Of a stretch of DNA of 64,000 nucleotides, positions 24,095 through 32,592 are shown piece by piece. Made by a program: the position numbers and the translations under genes. The notes under the pieces are model-generated. The model was not told where the DNA came from, did not search any database, and saw only the letters and a program-made list of their open reading frames with translations. Source of the stretch: Kutzneria sp044547355 (GTDB lineage: Bacteria; Actinomycetota; Actinomycetes; Mycobacteriales; Pseudonocardiaceae); assembly GCF_044547355.1 (NCBI RefSeq), contig NZ_JBIUAG010000014.1:62001-126000 (forward strand), written 5' to 3'. Every line of letters starts with the position of its first letter. Position 1 is the first letter of the stretch.

Positions 24095-24243
24095 CCCCCC
24101 AGATGAGCCGGGCCGCCGACCCCGAGCATGCCGACCGCGGCCGATCACCTCAATGGCCGCTCCGAGCGGGAGCCGACTCCGCTCCGAGGTCCCGGCGGCA
24201 CGGTGACCAGGCAAGATCGCGACGATCGCATGGGGAGTGGGAC

Positions 24244-24816
24244 GTGAACGTCAGGACTGTGTTCGCCCGAACGGGCCGCACGTTCGGGATCATCGCCGCG
24301 CTGCTGGCCGTGGCGGCCGGCGTCGCGGCGCCGGCGCAGGCGGCCCCGGCCGCCACCGTGCAGGCCACCGACGGCTTCGAGGGCAACCCCTGGAGCCACT
24401 GGCAGGGGATCACCGACGGGGACGGTGTCGCCGGGGCCGACATCAACCAGGGCCTCGCGCGGTCCGGCGCCAACGACGGCTGGCTCTACACCGGCACCGG
24501 CTACGCGGCCGAGCGGCTGGCGGTGCCGGTCTCGGGCTGGGCCAACCGGCGGTACTGCACCGCGCAGATCTTCGCCCAGACGGTCAGCTACGCCGCCCAG
24601 GTCGGGTTGGAGATCTGGAGCCCCGCCAACGGCTGGGTCAAGCTCACCGGCGCCACCGGGTGGATCACCCCCGGCGGCTACCAGCCGATCACCACGTTGC
24701 CGATCGACCTGAGCGGCCAGAGCACCGTGTACGTCCAGGCGATTTACGGCAACAACGGCGCCGTCCCGCAGTTCGTGCGGCTGGACGACGCCAGCCTCAC
24801 CTGCGTGTCCTCCTGA
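24244..24816 (+). CDS. Secreted hypothetical protein, beta-sandwich/carbohydrate-binding-like
   Basis: 190-residue precursor with a clear Sec signal peptide (IIAALLAVAAGVAAPAQA, cleavage near APA). The mature 155 residues start DGFEGNPWSHWQ and contain repeated aromatic and glycine-rich strands and two cysteines (RRYCTAQ, LTCVSS) that could form a disulfide. This looks like a lone carbohydrate-binding beta-sandwich; no catalytic motif is seen. GTG start. It diverges from the AfsR-type gene and ends at a GC-rich hairpin. Confidence 0.65.
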   Translation: MNVRTVFARTGRTFGIIAALLAVAAGVAAPAQAAPAATVQATDGFEGNPWSHWQGITDGDGVAGADINQGLARSGANDGWLYTGTGYAAERLAVPVSGWANRRYCTAQIFAQTVSYAAQVGLEIWSPANGWVKLTGATGWITPGGYQPITTLPIDLSGQSTVYVQAIYGNNGAVPQFVRLDDASLTCVSS

Positions 24817-24828
24817 GCCACCGAAGGT

Positions 24829-24855
24829 CGGGGGCGGGCGACTCGCCCGCCCCCG
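24829..24855. terminator. GC-rich hairpin between convergent genes
   Basis: Arms 24829-24841 and 24843-24855 are perfectly complementary (13 bp). It lies between the stop of the secreted protein gene and the stop of the oppositely oriented phosphoesterase gene, so it probably serves as a bidirectional terminator. Confidence 0.7.
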
Positions 24856-24863
24856 GCTTGGTT

Positions 24864-25703
24864 TCAGCCCCAGATGTCGGTGATGGGGGTGGCGGTGGCG
24901 GCGGAGCCGGCGTGGGGGAGGCCGTAGGCGTCCTCGATGGTGCGCAGGACGCTGTAGTGGTTGATGTTCTCCCCGTACGTCCCGGTCTTGACGCCGGCGC
25001 CGGTGATGACGGTGGGGATGAGGTTGGCGGTGGTGTTGTCGTCCTCGTCGAAGGTGAGCACGAAGACGCTGTTGTGGGTCTTGGCCCACTGGATGTAGCC
25101 GTCGAGGTGCTGCTTGAGCCAGGTGTCGCCCTGCTGGATGGTGCCGTCGTGCATGTCGTCCTGGAGGTTGGGCACCACGAAGGACACGGCGGGCAGCGTG
25201 GTGTAGTCGGTGGGGAAGTCGGTGAACCGCAGGTTGGCCGACGCCGGCACGTCGGCGAAGTCGACCCACGGGTTGTGCTTGCGGGCGTAGGTGCCGGAGG
25301 TGCAGGCGGTGGAGCCGACGGCGGGCAGGCTCTCGGAGTAGCCGGCGAAGCCGATGCCGGCGGCCAGGGCCTGGCCGCCGAGGTCGGGCGTGGTGAAGGC
25401 CTTCTTGGGGCAGGTGTCGTTGGTGACGCCCTGCGTGCTGCCGGAGAACAGGGCCAGGTAGTTGGGCTGGCTGGGATGGGTCTCGGCGTGCGAGTTGGTG
25501 AAGTTGGCCCCGGCCTTGGACAAACCGGTGATGTACGGGGCGTTGGCACTGCCGACGATCTCACCCTGGGCGTGGTTCTCCTCGATGACGACGAGGATGT
25601 GGTCGGGGCGGGGCACGCCGGCGGCGGACGCGGTGGCCGGCAGGGCCAGTCCCGCGGCGACCACGGCGGCGGCGATCGGGACAAGCGCGGAGAATCGGGA
25701 CAT
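24864..25703 (-). CDS. Secreted phosphoesterase family protein (acid phosphatase/phospholipase C-like)
   Basis: 279-residue precursor with a signal peptide (LVPIAAAVVAAGLALPATASA). The mature part opens with HILVVIEENHAQ, the metal-binding N-terminal signature of the phosphoesterase family (PF04185), and continues NYLALFSGST, PNLQDDMHDG and LTFDEDDN, the other conserved acidic metal ligands. Likely an extracellular phosphatase releasing phosphate from organic esters. ATG at 25703 chosen where the signal peptide starts. Monocistronic between a GC-rich hairpin and the glycosyltransferase gene. Confidence 0.85.
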   Translation of the reverse strand: MSRFSALVPIAAAVVAAGLALPATASAAGVPRPDHILVVIEENHAQGEIVGSANAPYITGLSKAGANFTNSHAETHPSQPNYLALFSGSTQGVTNDTCPKKAFTTPDLGGQALAAGIGFAGYSESLPAVGSTACTSGTYARKHNPWVDFADVPASANLRFTDFPTDYTTLPAVSFVVPNLQDDMHDGTIQQGDTWLKQHLDGYIQWAKTHNSVFVLTFDEDDNTTANLIPTVITGAGVKTGTYGENINHYSVLRTIEDAYGLPHAGSAATATPITDIWG

Positions 25704-25824
25704 CGAGTGCTCCTCGGGTCGGCTCCCGGGGAACGGTAGGCAGGTCACGCCCGGGCTGGGAACCGTCTGCTTTTCACAGACGGCTCCCAGCCTGTGAACC
25801 CGAACAGTCCACTGTGGACCTAGT

Positions 25825-27678
25825 TCAGGAACTGGCCCTCAGGTCGTAAACCGTGGTTCCGCCAACGGTCTGCGCCGTGTAATGCGCGGCGACCCAAGTG
25901 GCGATGTCGCTGGTGCCGCCGCCGCCGAAGCCGCGGCCGCCGCTGAGGTAATAGCTGATCTTGCCCTCGGCCACGTACTGCTGGAACTGGGCCAGGGTCG
26001 GGGCCGGGTCGGAGCCGGTGAAGCCGCCGATGGCCATCACCGACTTGCCGCTGGCCAGGGCGATCGGCGCGGAGGCGTTGGCGCCGTCGATGGCCGCGGC
26101 CCACTCGGTGGTGGTGGCCTGGAGCAGGCTGACCAGGGCGGCGCTGGTGGCGCCGTCCTCCCCGCCGCCGGGGCCGCCGCCGTTGCCGAAGCCGCCGCTG
26201 CTGGACGGCCCGGAGATGGGGATGGCTCCGGTGTGCGGGACGGACGCGGTGGCCACGCCGAACGAGGCGGTGCCAATCATGCCGGCGATCGCGGCGACGA
26301 TGATCAGACGGCGGAACTGGTTGCCCTGCAAGAGAACCAGGGCGCCGACGGCGATGCCGGCGACCAGCACGAGCCAGCGCAGCCACGGCAGCCAGCTGGA
26401 GTCCTCGGACAGCAGCACGAAGTCCCACACGCCGGTGCCGGCGATCATGGCGGCCAGCCAGGCCCGCACCGAGAACAGCGCGCGGCCGCGCCAGAGCTGC
26501 TGGCCGCCAATGGCCACGAGGGCGGCGATGGCCGGGGCCAGCGCGACGGAGTAGTACGGGTGGATGGTGCCGCCCATGTAGCTGAACACCAGCCCGGTGA
26601 CCAGCAGCCAGCCGCCCCACAGGATCAGCGCGGCCCGCGTCTGGTCGGTGCGCGGGGCCCGGCGGGTGAACCAGAGCCCGGCGACCAGCGCGATCAGCGC
26701 GGCCGGCAGCAGCCACGAGATCTCCGTGCCGAAGGACTGGCCGAACATCCGGGTGATGCCGGGGGTGCCGCCGAACGACAGGTTGCCGCCGCCGCCCGCG
26801 GCCGCGCCGGTGAAGCCGCCGCCGCCACCGCCGCCCCGGTTGCCGTCGCCGCCGAAGATGCGGCCGAGGCCGTTGTAGCCCAGGGCCAGTTCCAGCAGGC
26901 TGTTGCTGGTCGACCCGCCGATGTACGGCCGCGAGGACGCCGGCCACAGGTCGACAAGGGCGATGAACCAGCCGGCCGACACGATCAACGACAGCAGCGC
27001 GCCGCCCAGGTGCAGGATCCGCTTCCACAGCGTGGTCGGCGCGGCGACCAGGTACACCAGCCCGAACGCCGGCAGCACCAGGAAGCCCTGCAGCATCTTG
27101 GTCAGGAACGCGAACCCGATGGCCGCCCCGGCCAGCGCCAGCCAGCGCCAGCTGGCCTTCTCGGTGGCCCGCACCACGCAGTACGCGCCGGCGGTCATCA
27201 GCAGCACGAGCAGCGCGTCCGGGTTGTCGAACCGGAACATCAGCACCGCCACCGGCGTCAGCGCGAGCGCGGCCCCGGCGGCCAGGCCGGCCCCGTTGCC
27301 GAACCGGCGGCGCACGGCGGCGTAGAGCAGCCAGACCGCCAGCACGCCCTCGATCGCCTGCGGGGCAAGCAGACTCCACGAGTTGAAGCCGAAGATCCGC
27401 GCGGACAGACCCATGATCCACAGCGCCGCCGGCGGCTTGTCGACGGTGATGATGTTGCCGGGATCCAACGACCCGAACAGCAACGCCTCCCAGTTCTGGC
27501 TGCCGGCCTGCACGGCCTGCGCGTAGAAGTCGTTGCCGTAGCTGGAAGCCCCCAGGTTCCACAGGTACAGCACGGCGGTGCCCAGCAGCAGGGCCACCAG
27601 CGCCGGCCGGTGCCAGCCGCGTTTGCCAGGCGCGTCGGCCGCCGGGGCAGCCGCGGGCCGGGTCATCGTCGTTGTCAT
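25825..27678 (-). CDS. GT39-family membrane glycosyltransferase (PMT/ArnT, YkcB-like)
   Basis: 617 residues. About ten or more membrane helices in the first 500 residues, with an acidic pair in the first extracytoplasmic loop (GNDFYAQAVQAG) and VDKPP shortly after, typical of dolichol- or undecaprenyl-phosphate-sugar-dependent transferases. Two glycine-rich linkers (NRGGGGGGGFTG; GGFGNGGGPGGG) and an extracytoplasmic C-terminal domain follow (AEGKISYYLSGGRGFGGG). It probably adds a sugar to a wall or surface acceptor. It is preceded by the two-component genes, and CACAG repeats precede its start, so the same regulator may control it directly. Confidence 0.8.
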   Translation of the reverse strand: MTTTMTRPAAAPAADAPGKRGWHRPALVALLLGTAVLYLWNLGASSYGNDFYAQAVQAGSQNWEALLFGSLDPGNIITVDKPPAALWIMGLSARIFGFNSWSLLAPQAIEGVLAVWLLYAAVRRRFGNGAGLAAGAALALTPVAVLMFRFDNPDALLVLLMTAGAYCVVRATEKASWRWLALAGAAIGFAFLTKMLQGFLVLPAFGLVYLVAAPTTLWKRILHLGGALLSLIVSAGWFIALVDLWPASSRPYIGGSTSNSLLELALGYNGLGRIFGGDGNRGGGGGGGFTGAAAGGGGNLSFGGTPGITRMFGQSFGTEISWLLPAALIALVAGLWFTRRAPRTDQTRAALILWGGWLLVTGLVFSYMGGTIHPYYSVALAPAIAALVAIGGQQLWRGRALFSVRAWLAAMIAGTGVWDFVLLSEDSSWLPWLRWLVLVAGIAVGALVLLQGNQFRRLIIVAAIAGMIGTASFGVATASVPHTGAIPISGPSSSGGFGNGGGPGGGEDGATSAALVSLLQATTTEWAAAIDGANASAPIALASGKSVMAIGGFTGSDPAPTLAQFQQYVAEGKISYYLSGGRGFGGGGTSDIATWVAAHYTAQTVGGTTVYDLRASS

Positions 27679-27700
27679 GGCACCAGCCTCGGGGTGGGCG

Positions 27701-27738
27701 CTGTGCCGGTTGTGTGCGCTCACTGTGCGCCGGCTGTG
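27701..27738 (-). promoter_or_regulatory. CACAG direct repeats at 11-nt spacing upstream of the glycosyltransferase gene
   Basis: Read in the direction of the gene, CACAG occurs at 27734-27738, 27723-27727 and 27701-27705, with a degenerate CACAC in the position between, all on an 11-nt period. The repeats begin about 23 bases before the ATG and run into the last codons of the histidine kinase gene. Direct repeats spaced one helical turn apart are the usual target of OmpR-family regulators. Confidence 0.55.
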
Positions 27739-29186
27739 AGCCGCACGGTGAACACGGTGCGGCCCGGCCGGCTCTCCAGCGCGACCTCGCCGCCGTGCGC
27801 GTCGACGATGGCGGCGACGATCGACAGCCCGAGCCCGGTGCCGCCGGAGGCCCGCGACCGGGAGCCGTCGCCGCGGGCGAAGCGCTCGAACACTTCCGGT
27901 TGCAGCTGCGGGGGAATCCCCGGCCCGTCGTCGAAGACCTGGAGCACGACCTCGGCCGGCCGTCCATTGTGGATTCCGGTGACCACGGTCGTGCCGGGCG
28001 GCGTGTGGGCCCGGGCGTTGCCCAGCAGGTTGAGCAGGACCTGGTGCAGCGCCTGGCTGTCGCCGAGCACGAACACCGGCTCGGCTGGGATCGCCAGCTG
28101 CCACCGGTGATCCCGGCTCGTCACGTGCGCGTCGCTGACCGCGTCCACCACCAGCCGGGACAGGTCGACGGGCTCGCGCGCCAGCGGCCGCCCCGCGTCC
28201 AACCTGGCCAGCAGCAACAGTTCCTCGACCAGCGAGGTCATGCGGGTGGACTCGGACTGGATGCGCCGCATCGCGTGCGAGACGTCCGGCGGCACCCGGC
28301 CGTCGTAGCGGCGGGCCAGTTCGGCGTAGCCGCGGATGGAGGCCAGCGGGGTGCGCAGCTCGTGGCTGGCGTCGGCGACGAACTGCCGGACCCGGGTTTC
28401 GCTCTCCTGACGGACATTGAGCGCCGTGGCCACGTGGCCGAGCATCCGGTTCAGCGCCGCGCCGACCTTGCCGACCTCGGTGCGCGGATCGGTGTCGGCG
28501 TCGGGAACCCTTACGGACAAAGCGACTTCGCCCCGGTCGAGGGGAAGGTCGACCACGCGGGTCGCGGTGGCCGCCACCCGGTCCAGCGGCCGCAGCGCGG
28601 TGCTGATGATCACCGCGCCCGCCGTGCCGGCCACGACCAGCCCGATCGCCGCGATCACCAGCAGCGCGATGTTGATGCTGTCCAGGGTGTCGTTGATCTG
28701 GGTCAACGGCAGCCCGACGATCGCGCTGCCGTTGTTGGTGGAGATCACCCGGTAGTCGCCGAGGCCCGGCACGGCCACGGTGGTCGGCCGCCCGTCGGAG
28801 CGCACCGCCAGCAGCGCGGTCAGCTGGTTGGGGAGCAGGTTCTGCGGGCACACGTTCTGGTCGAGCACGAACGCCGCCTGCCCGTTCACGGCCAGCGCCC
28901 CCGGCCCCTGACTCGGCGGCGGCGCCTGCGACTGGTTGTTGGCGCACCAGGTCTGTTCCGGCCGGGGTCCGTGGTCGCCGCTGCCCGAGCCCTGGGGGCG
29001 GACCCGGTTGCCGGCCTGTTGGAGCTGGCTGTCGACCTGGGCGACCATGGTGGTGCGGATGAACACCTCGCCGATCAGGCCGATCGCCAGCGACACCACC
29101 GTGAGCAGCAGGACCACGGCGACGACGAGCTTGCGCCGCAGCGTCCACCGGCGCCGCGGGCGGTCAGCCCGTCGGACGGAGGACAT
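27720..29186 (-). CDS. Sensor histidine kinase
   Basis: 488 residues: membrane helix near 18-40, an extracytoplasmic domain of about 140 residues, a second helix near 187-212 (LLVIAAIGLVVAG), HAMP linker, the phosphoacceptor motif DASHELRTPLASIRG, and an HATPase domain with N box LLNLLGNARAHTPPG, G1 FDDGPGIP and G2 GGTGLGLSI. It senses an unknown envelope signal and phosphorylates the adjacent OmpR-type regulator. Its start overlaps the end of the regulator gene by 23 bases. A later start is possible, but the basic N-terminus before the first helix supports this one. Confidence 0.88.
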   Translation of the reverse strand: MSSVRRADRPRRRWTLRRKLVVAVVLLLTVVSLAIGLIGEVFIRTTMVAQVDSQLQQAGNRVRPQGSGSGDHGPRPEQTWCANNQSQAPPPSQGPGALAVNGQAAFVLDQNVCPQNLLPNQLTALLAVRSDGRPTTVAVPGLGDYRVISTNNGSAIVGLPLTQINDTLDSINIALLVIAAIGLVVAGTAGAVIISTALRPLDRVAATATRVVDLPLDRGEVALSVRVPDADTDPRTEVGKVGAALNRMLGHVATALNVRQESETRVRQFVADASHELRTPLASIRGYAELARRYDGRVPPDVSHAMRRIQSESTRMTSLVEELLLLARLDAGRPLAREPVDLSRLVVDAVSDAHVTSRDHRWQLAIPAEPVFVLGDSQALHQVLLNLLGNARAHTPPGTTVVTGIHNGRPAEVVLQVFDDGPGIPPQLQPEVFERFARGDGSRSRASGGTGLGLSIVAAIVDAHGGEVALESRPGRTVFTVRLTAGAQ

Positions 29187-29880
29187 AGCCGGCGCCGCGC
29201 ATGGTGTGGATCATCGGCTCCCGGCCGTGGTCGATCTTCTTGCGCAGGTACGAGATGTAGAGCTCGACGATGTTGGCCTGGCCGCCGAAGTCGTACTCCC
29301 ACACCCGGTCCAGGATCTGGGCCTTGCTCAGCACCCGGCGCGGGTTGCGCATCAGGTAGCGCAGCAGCTCGAACTCGGTGGCGGTCAGGTGGATCTCCTG
29401 GCCGTCCCGGCGCACCTCGCGGCTGTCCTCGTCCAGGGTCAGCCCGCCGACCACCAGCTGCGAGCTGGCCACCGAGGCCACCGAGCTGGAGCGGCGCAGC
29501 AGCGAGCGCACCCGCAGCACCAGCTCCTCCACGCTGAACGGCTTGGTCACGTAGTCGTCGCCGCCCACGGTCAGGCCGGCGATGCGGTCCTCGATCGCGT
29601 CCTTGGCCGTCAGGAACAGCACCGGCACCTCGGGCTGGTCCATCCGGATGCGGCGCAGCACCTCCAGGCCGTCCAGGTCGGGCAGCATGATGTCGAGCAC
29701 GACGGCGTCCGGGCGGAACTGCTTGGCCTCCCGCACCGCGGACCCGCCGTCGGCGGCGCAGCGCACGGCCCAGTGCTCGAAGCGCAGAGCCATGCTCACC
29801 AGCTCCGCGAGCGCGGTCTCGTCGTCCACCACGAGCACCCGCAGCTGGCTGCCGTCCGCGCGCCTGAGTTCGCCGTTCAT
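29164..29880 (-). CDS. OmpR-family response regulator
   Basis: 238 residues. Receiver domain with VVDDETALAE acidic pair, phosphorylatable aspartate in VVLDIMLPD, threonine FLTAKD and lysine YVTKPF; then a winged-helix DNA-binding domain (LTATEFELLRYLM, RVWEYDFGGQANIVELYISYLRKKID, MRGAGYVLRP). Start at 29880 placed after GGATGGAG. Co-transcribed with the sensor kinase. Its own upstream region holds CACAG direct repeats, so autoregulation is likely. Confidence 0.9.
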   Translation of the reverse strand: MNGELRRADGSQLRVLVVDDETALAELVSMALRFEHWAVRCAADGGSAVREAKQFRPDAVVLDIMLPDLDGLEVLRRIRMDQPEVPVLFLTAKDAIEDRIAGLTVGGDDYVTKPFSVEELVLRVRSLLRRSSSVASVASSQLVVGGLTLDEDSREVRRDGQEIHLTATEFELLRYLMRNPRRVLSKAQILDRVWEYDFGGQANIVELYISYLRKKIDHGREPMIHTMRGAGYVLRPTG

Positions 29881-29913
29881 CGCTCCATCCTGTTGGCCTC
29901 GACTTTGCACTCA

Positions 29914-29987
29914 CTGTGTGAATCCTGTGTATCACCTGTGCGCCGTGCTCACAGGATGTGCCCACAGTGCGCACAGCTCGCGCACAG
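29914..29987. promoter_or_regulatory. Divergent promoter region with CACAG/CTGTG arrays
   Basis: CTGTG on the plus strand at 29914, 29925 and 29936 (exactly 11 nt apart) reads as CACAG toward the response regulator gene. CACAG on the plus strand at 29950, 29963, 29972 and 29983 points toward the glycine-rich membrane protein gene. Each divergent gene thus has its own array in the same orientation relative to transcription, and the same word precedes the glycosyltransferase gene. Probable binding sites for the adjacent OmpR-type regulator. Confidence 0.6.
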
Positions 29988-30035
29988 GCCGGCTCGCCAG
30001 GGTGGCTGTCACAAGCCCGAACCAGGAGGAAACCG

Positions 30036-30653
30036 ATGGACACCCAGCAGCCCGCCGAAGGTTCCGAGCCGGTCTGGGGTGCAGCGCCGCAGCCGCAGCC
30101 ACAGCCGGCCGCCACGCCCGACGGCGCACCGCAGCCGCCGAAGCGCTGGTCGGCGGGCAAGACCGCCGCCGTGGTCGCCGTCGCCGCCGTGGTCGCCGCG
30201 GGTGGTGGCTACGGCATCTCCAAGCTGGTCGAGACCGGCACCGCCAGCGCCGCCACCCAGGGGCCGGGCGCCGGCGGCTTCGGGGCCGGCGGGGCCGGCG
30301 GCCGCGGTGGCTTCGGCGGCGGGGCCGGCGGCATCGGCGCCCTGATGACCGCCCTGCACGGCGACTTCACCGTCTCCGAGAACGGCAGCTACGTCACCGA
30401 ACGGCTCCAGACCGGCGAGATCACCGCGATCAGCGCCACCTCCGTCACCGCCAAGAGCACCGACGGCTACACCCAGACGTACGTGATCGACTCGTCCACC
30501 CTGGTCGACAACGGCGACGAGCAGGTCAGCGCGCTCAAGACCGGCACCACGGTGACGATCGTGGCCAAGCTGTCCGGCGACACCGGCACCGCCACGTCCA
30601 TCAGCGACCAGCAGCTCCCCGGCCGCGGCGCCGCCCCCGGCACCGGCATCTGA
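30036..30653 (+). CDS. Single-pass membrane protein with DUF5666-like C-terminal domain
   Basis: 205 residues. A proline/glutamine-rich cytoplasmic N-terminus (about 40 residues), one membrane helix (TAAVVAVAAVVAAGGGYGI), a glycine-rich linker, then an extracytoplasmic beta domain (GEITAISATSVTAKSTDGYT, TGTTVTIVAKLSG) resembling DUF5666. AGGAGGA lies 5 bases before the ATG. Divergent from the response regulator and sharing its repeat-bearing promoter, so it is probably a target of that two-component system. Function unknown. Confidence 0.75.
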   Translation: MDTQQPAEGSEPVWGAAPQPQPQPAATPDGAPQPPKRWSAGKTAAVVAVAAVVAAGGGYGISKLVETGTASAATQGPGAGGFGAGGAGGRGGFGGGAGGIGALMTALHGDFTVSENGSYVTERLQTGEITAISATSVTAKSTDGYTQTYVIDSSTLVDNGDEQVSALKTGTTVTIVAKLSGDTGTATSISDQQLPGRGAAPGTGI

Positions 30654-30670
30654 CCGCCCCCCCGGTGCTT

Positions 30671-30715
30671 GGAAGGGGGCTTTCCTCCACTCGGAGTGGA
30701 GGAAAGCCCCCTTCC
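30671..30715. terminator. Second copy of the long perfect hairpin
   Basis: Arms 30671-30692 and 30694-30715 are perfectly complementary (22 bp) and identical in core to the hairpin at 11916-11970. Placed just after the stop of the DUF5666-like gene and before a convergent gene, so it probably ends transcription in both directions. Confidence 0.78.
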
Positions 30716-30764
30716 TACACTTGCTGGGGGGTGGGGGCACTTGCTGGGGGTGGGGCAGGGCGGG

Positions 30765-30825
30765 TGATGCCACATGCGCTTCCTATGTGGCTTCCAATGC
30801 CACATAGGAAGCGCATGTGGCATCA
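30765..30825. terminator. Perfect 27-bp hairpin with 7-nt loop
   Basis: Arms 30765-30791 and 30799-30825 are perfect reverse complements around the loop TTCCAAT. It stands back to back with the hairpin at 30671-30715, close to the stop codon of the minus-strand Tat-exported protein gene. Sequence differs completely from its neighbour, so this convergent gap carries two unrelated strong stem-loops. Confidence 0.75.
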
Positions 30826-30834
30826 GCGGGGGTG

Positions 30835-32394
30835 TCAGACGAGTTCGGCTAGGGGGAAGGCGCGGTGGCGGCGGGGCGGGATGAGGTAGTTCTGCCGCCG
30901 GGTCGCGGTGATGAACCGTTCCAGCCCGTGGTCCTCCTCGTCCAGGTTGTACTTCTCCAGCAGGTCGACCGCGGACTGGTTGGCCCGCATGGTGGCGAAG
31001 AAGTCGGCGCTGGGGAAGAAGCCGGAGAACTGGAGTTTCGGCGTGTTGCGGCCGGTGGTGGTGTCCATGGCGTCGAAGCCGGGGCCGTCGATGCGGATGT
31101 GGATCGGCCGGCCGTCGGGGGTGCGGGCGGAGCGTTGCAGCGTGGACAGGTGGCCCATGCGCTCGAACTGCTGGGCGCTCTGCTCGGCGTAGCCGGCCCC
31201 GTGGAACTGGTTGCGCACGATCGCGCCGCGCATGGTCAGGTTCATCGGGCCGCCGCCGTTGTAGAACGGGTCGGCGGGGTTCTGCTCGACCGGCGCGGGG
31301 GAGTGGAACATGTACTGGATCCGCTCGTCGAACGGCTCCCGGGTGTCCGGGCCCTCGTCCGGGTCGCGCCCGTTGAGATAGAACTGCTCCAGGTCCAGCA
31401 GCACGTGCGAGAGGTGCTGGATCGCCCCGTTGTCGAAGTACGAGCCGGCCGTGGCCGTGCTCAGGTGGATGCCGCCACCGCCGACGAAGGTCACGTTCTG
31501 GGCCGGCGCGGCCGCGTCGACCTGCTGGTCGGCGAAGCCCATCCACATCGGCGAGTCGGAGTTGACGAAGGACTGCCAGGCGAAGCCGGCGTTGGCCGCG
31601 ACGTAGCGGGGCAGGCCGATCTGCACGAACATCGCGCGCGACGAGGTGATCCGCATGCCGGCGTCGAACTGCGGCGAGGCGACGGCCCGGCCGATCAGCT
31701 TGTTGCTGCCCGACAGCCACGACACCACGTCGGCCACGTACGACGAGTCGTCGCCGCGCACCGTGAACAGCAGGTCGTTGCTCTCCATCCGCACCGGCAC
31801 GTTGAACGCCGGCCGGCGCAGTGCCAGCACGTGCGAGCCGGGGGCCACGTCGGTGGGTGAGGGCACCGCGCGCCGCAGCACCGGCTGGTTGTCGGACAGG
31901 GTCCGCGGCATGTTCGCGCTCACGACCGACGCCGGGAACCGGGCGAAGTAGTTGTCGCTGTAGGAGACGTGCGTGAAAATTCCCCCCGGCGCGTACGGAT
32001 AGTTCGCCTCGATGGTGCGCAGCGCCGATTCCATTCGCGACACGTCGGCCCGGCTGGGCCGGGCGGTGAGGGTGGCGGTGAGGAAAACCGTGTGCACCGG
32101 CGGCATGCCGATCGGAATGCCGTCGTAGGTGACGGCGGGCGGCATGAACGGGCCGAGATCGAACTGGATGTCCGGGAACGCAGCCGCCGTGTCGGCCATC
32201 GCCAGCCGCTGCGGCACGATCGCGCCGTCCTGCAACAGGGCCAGGGTGCCGAGCGCGCCGGTGAACGCGCCCGCGGTGCGCAGCAGGGTGCGCCGCGAGA
32301 CGGGCTTGCCAAGGATCGGCGCCATCGGGGTGGCCTGCGCCGCGGATCTCGGGTGGGCCACGGGACAGCGGCCGGGGACTATTTTTTCGGACAC
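30835..32394 (-). CDS. Tat-exported protein of uncharacterised actinobacterial family (DUF7405-like)
   Basis: 519 residues. A twin-arginine signal (SRRTLLRTAGAF, then a hydrophobic stretch) lies about 35 residues from the N-terminus, so a folded, possibly cofactor-bearing protein is exported. The mature part carries FTHVSYSDNYFARF, MWMGFADQQVD, HLSHVLLDLEQFY and RNQFHGAGYAEQ, none of which I can tie to a known active site; a Dyp-peroxidase-like fold is possible but unproven. GTG 32394 was chosen because GCGGAGG lies 5 bases upstream; an upstream TTG frame start lacks a comparable site. Single gene. Confidence 0.6.
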   Translation of the reverse strand: MSEKIVPGRCPVAHPRSAAQATPMAPILGKPVSRRTLLRTAGAFTGALGTLALLQDGAIVPQRLAMADTAAAFPDIQFDLGPFMPPAVTYDGIPIGMPPVHTVFLTATLTARPSRADVSRMESALRTIEANYPYAPGGIFTHVSYSDNYFARFPASVVSANMPRTLSDNQPVLRRAVPSPTDVAPGSHVLALRRPAFNVPVRMESNDLLFTVRGDDSSYVADVVSWLSGSNKLIGRAVASPQFDAGMRITSSRAMFVQIGLPRYVAANAGFAWQSFVNSDSPMWMGFADQQVDAAAPAQNVTFVGGGGIHLSTATAGSYFDNGAIQHLSHVLLDLEQFYLNGRDPDEGPDTREPFDERIQYMFHSPAPVEQNPADPFYNGGGPMNLTMRGAIVRNQFHGAGYAEQSAQQFERMGHLSTLQRSARTPDGRPIHIRIDGPGFDAMDTTTGRNTPKLQFSGFFPSADFFATMRANQSAVDLLEKYNLDEEDHGLERFITATRRQNYLIPPRRHRAFPLAELV

Positions 32395-32563
32395 GGAAAC
32401 CTCCGCGACGGAAAGGTTGTACAATTCTTCCCGGGGGTAGTCAGGGCGGGGAAATTGCACCGCCGAGTCTACGTCTGCCGCCGTTAGGGACAAACCCCCG
32501 AAAGGCCCGTAGAATGCGTCCGTTCAGGCTGGTCACAATTACTTAGGAACCGGTGTCGTGAAT

Positions 32564-32580
32564 ACCTAGTATTCCTAGGT
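32564..32580. promoter_or_regulatory. ACCTAG-N5-CTAGGT palindrome
   Basis: Perfect 6-bp inverted repeat ACCTAG-TATTC-CTAGGT in an AT-rich patch immediately upstream of the maleylpyruvate-isomerase-like gene. It overlaps the likely core promoter, as expected for a repressor operator. No regulator gene is adjacent. Confidence 0.45.
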
Positions 32581-32592
32581 AGGGTGGCCGGC

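Noticed and set aside
32395..32493. TTG start 33 codons upstream for the Tat-exported protein
   Set aside because: TTG without a strong ribosome site; GTG 32394 has GGAGG at ideal distance and leaves the twin-arginine signal near the N-terminus.
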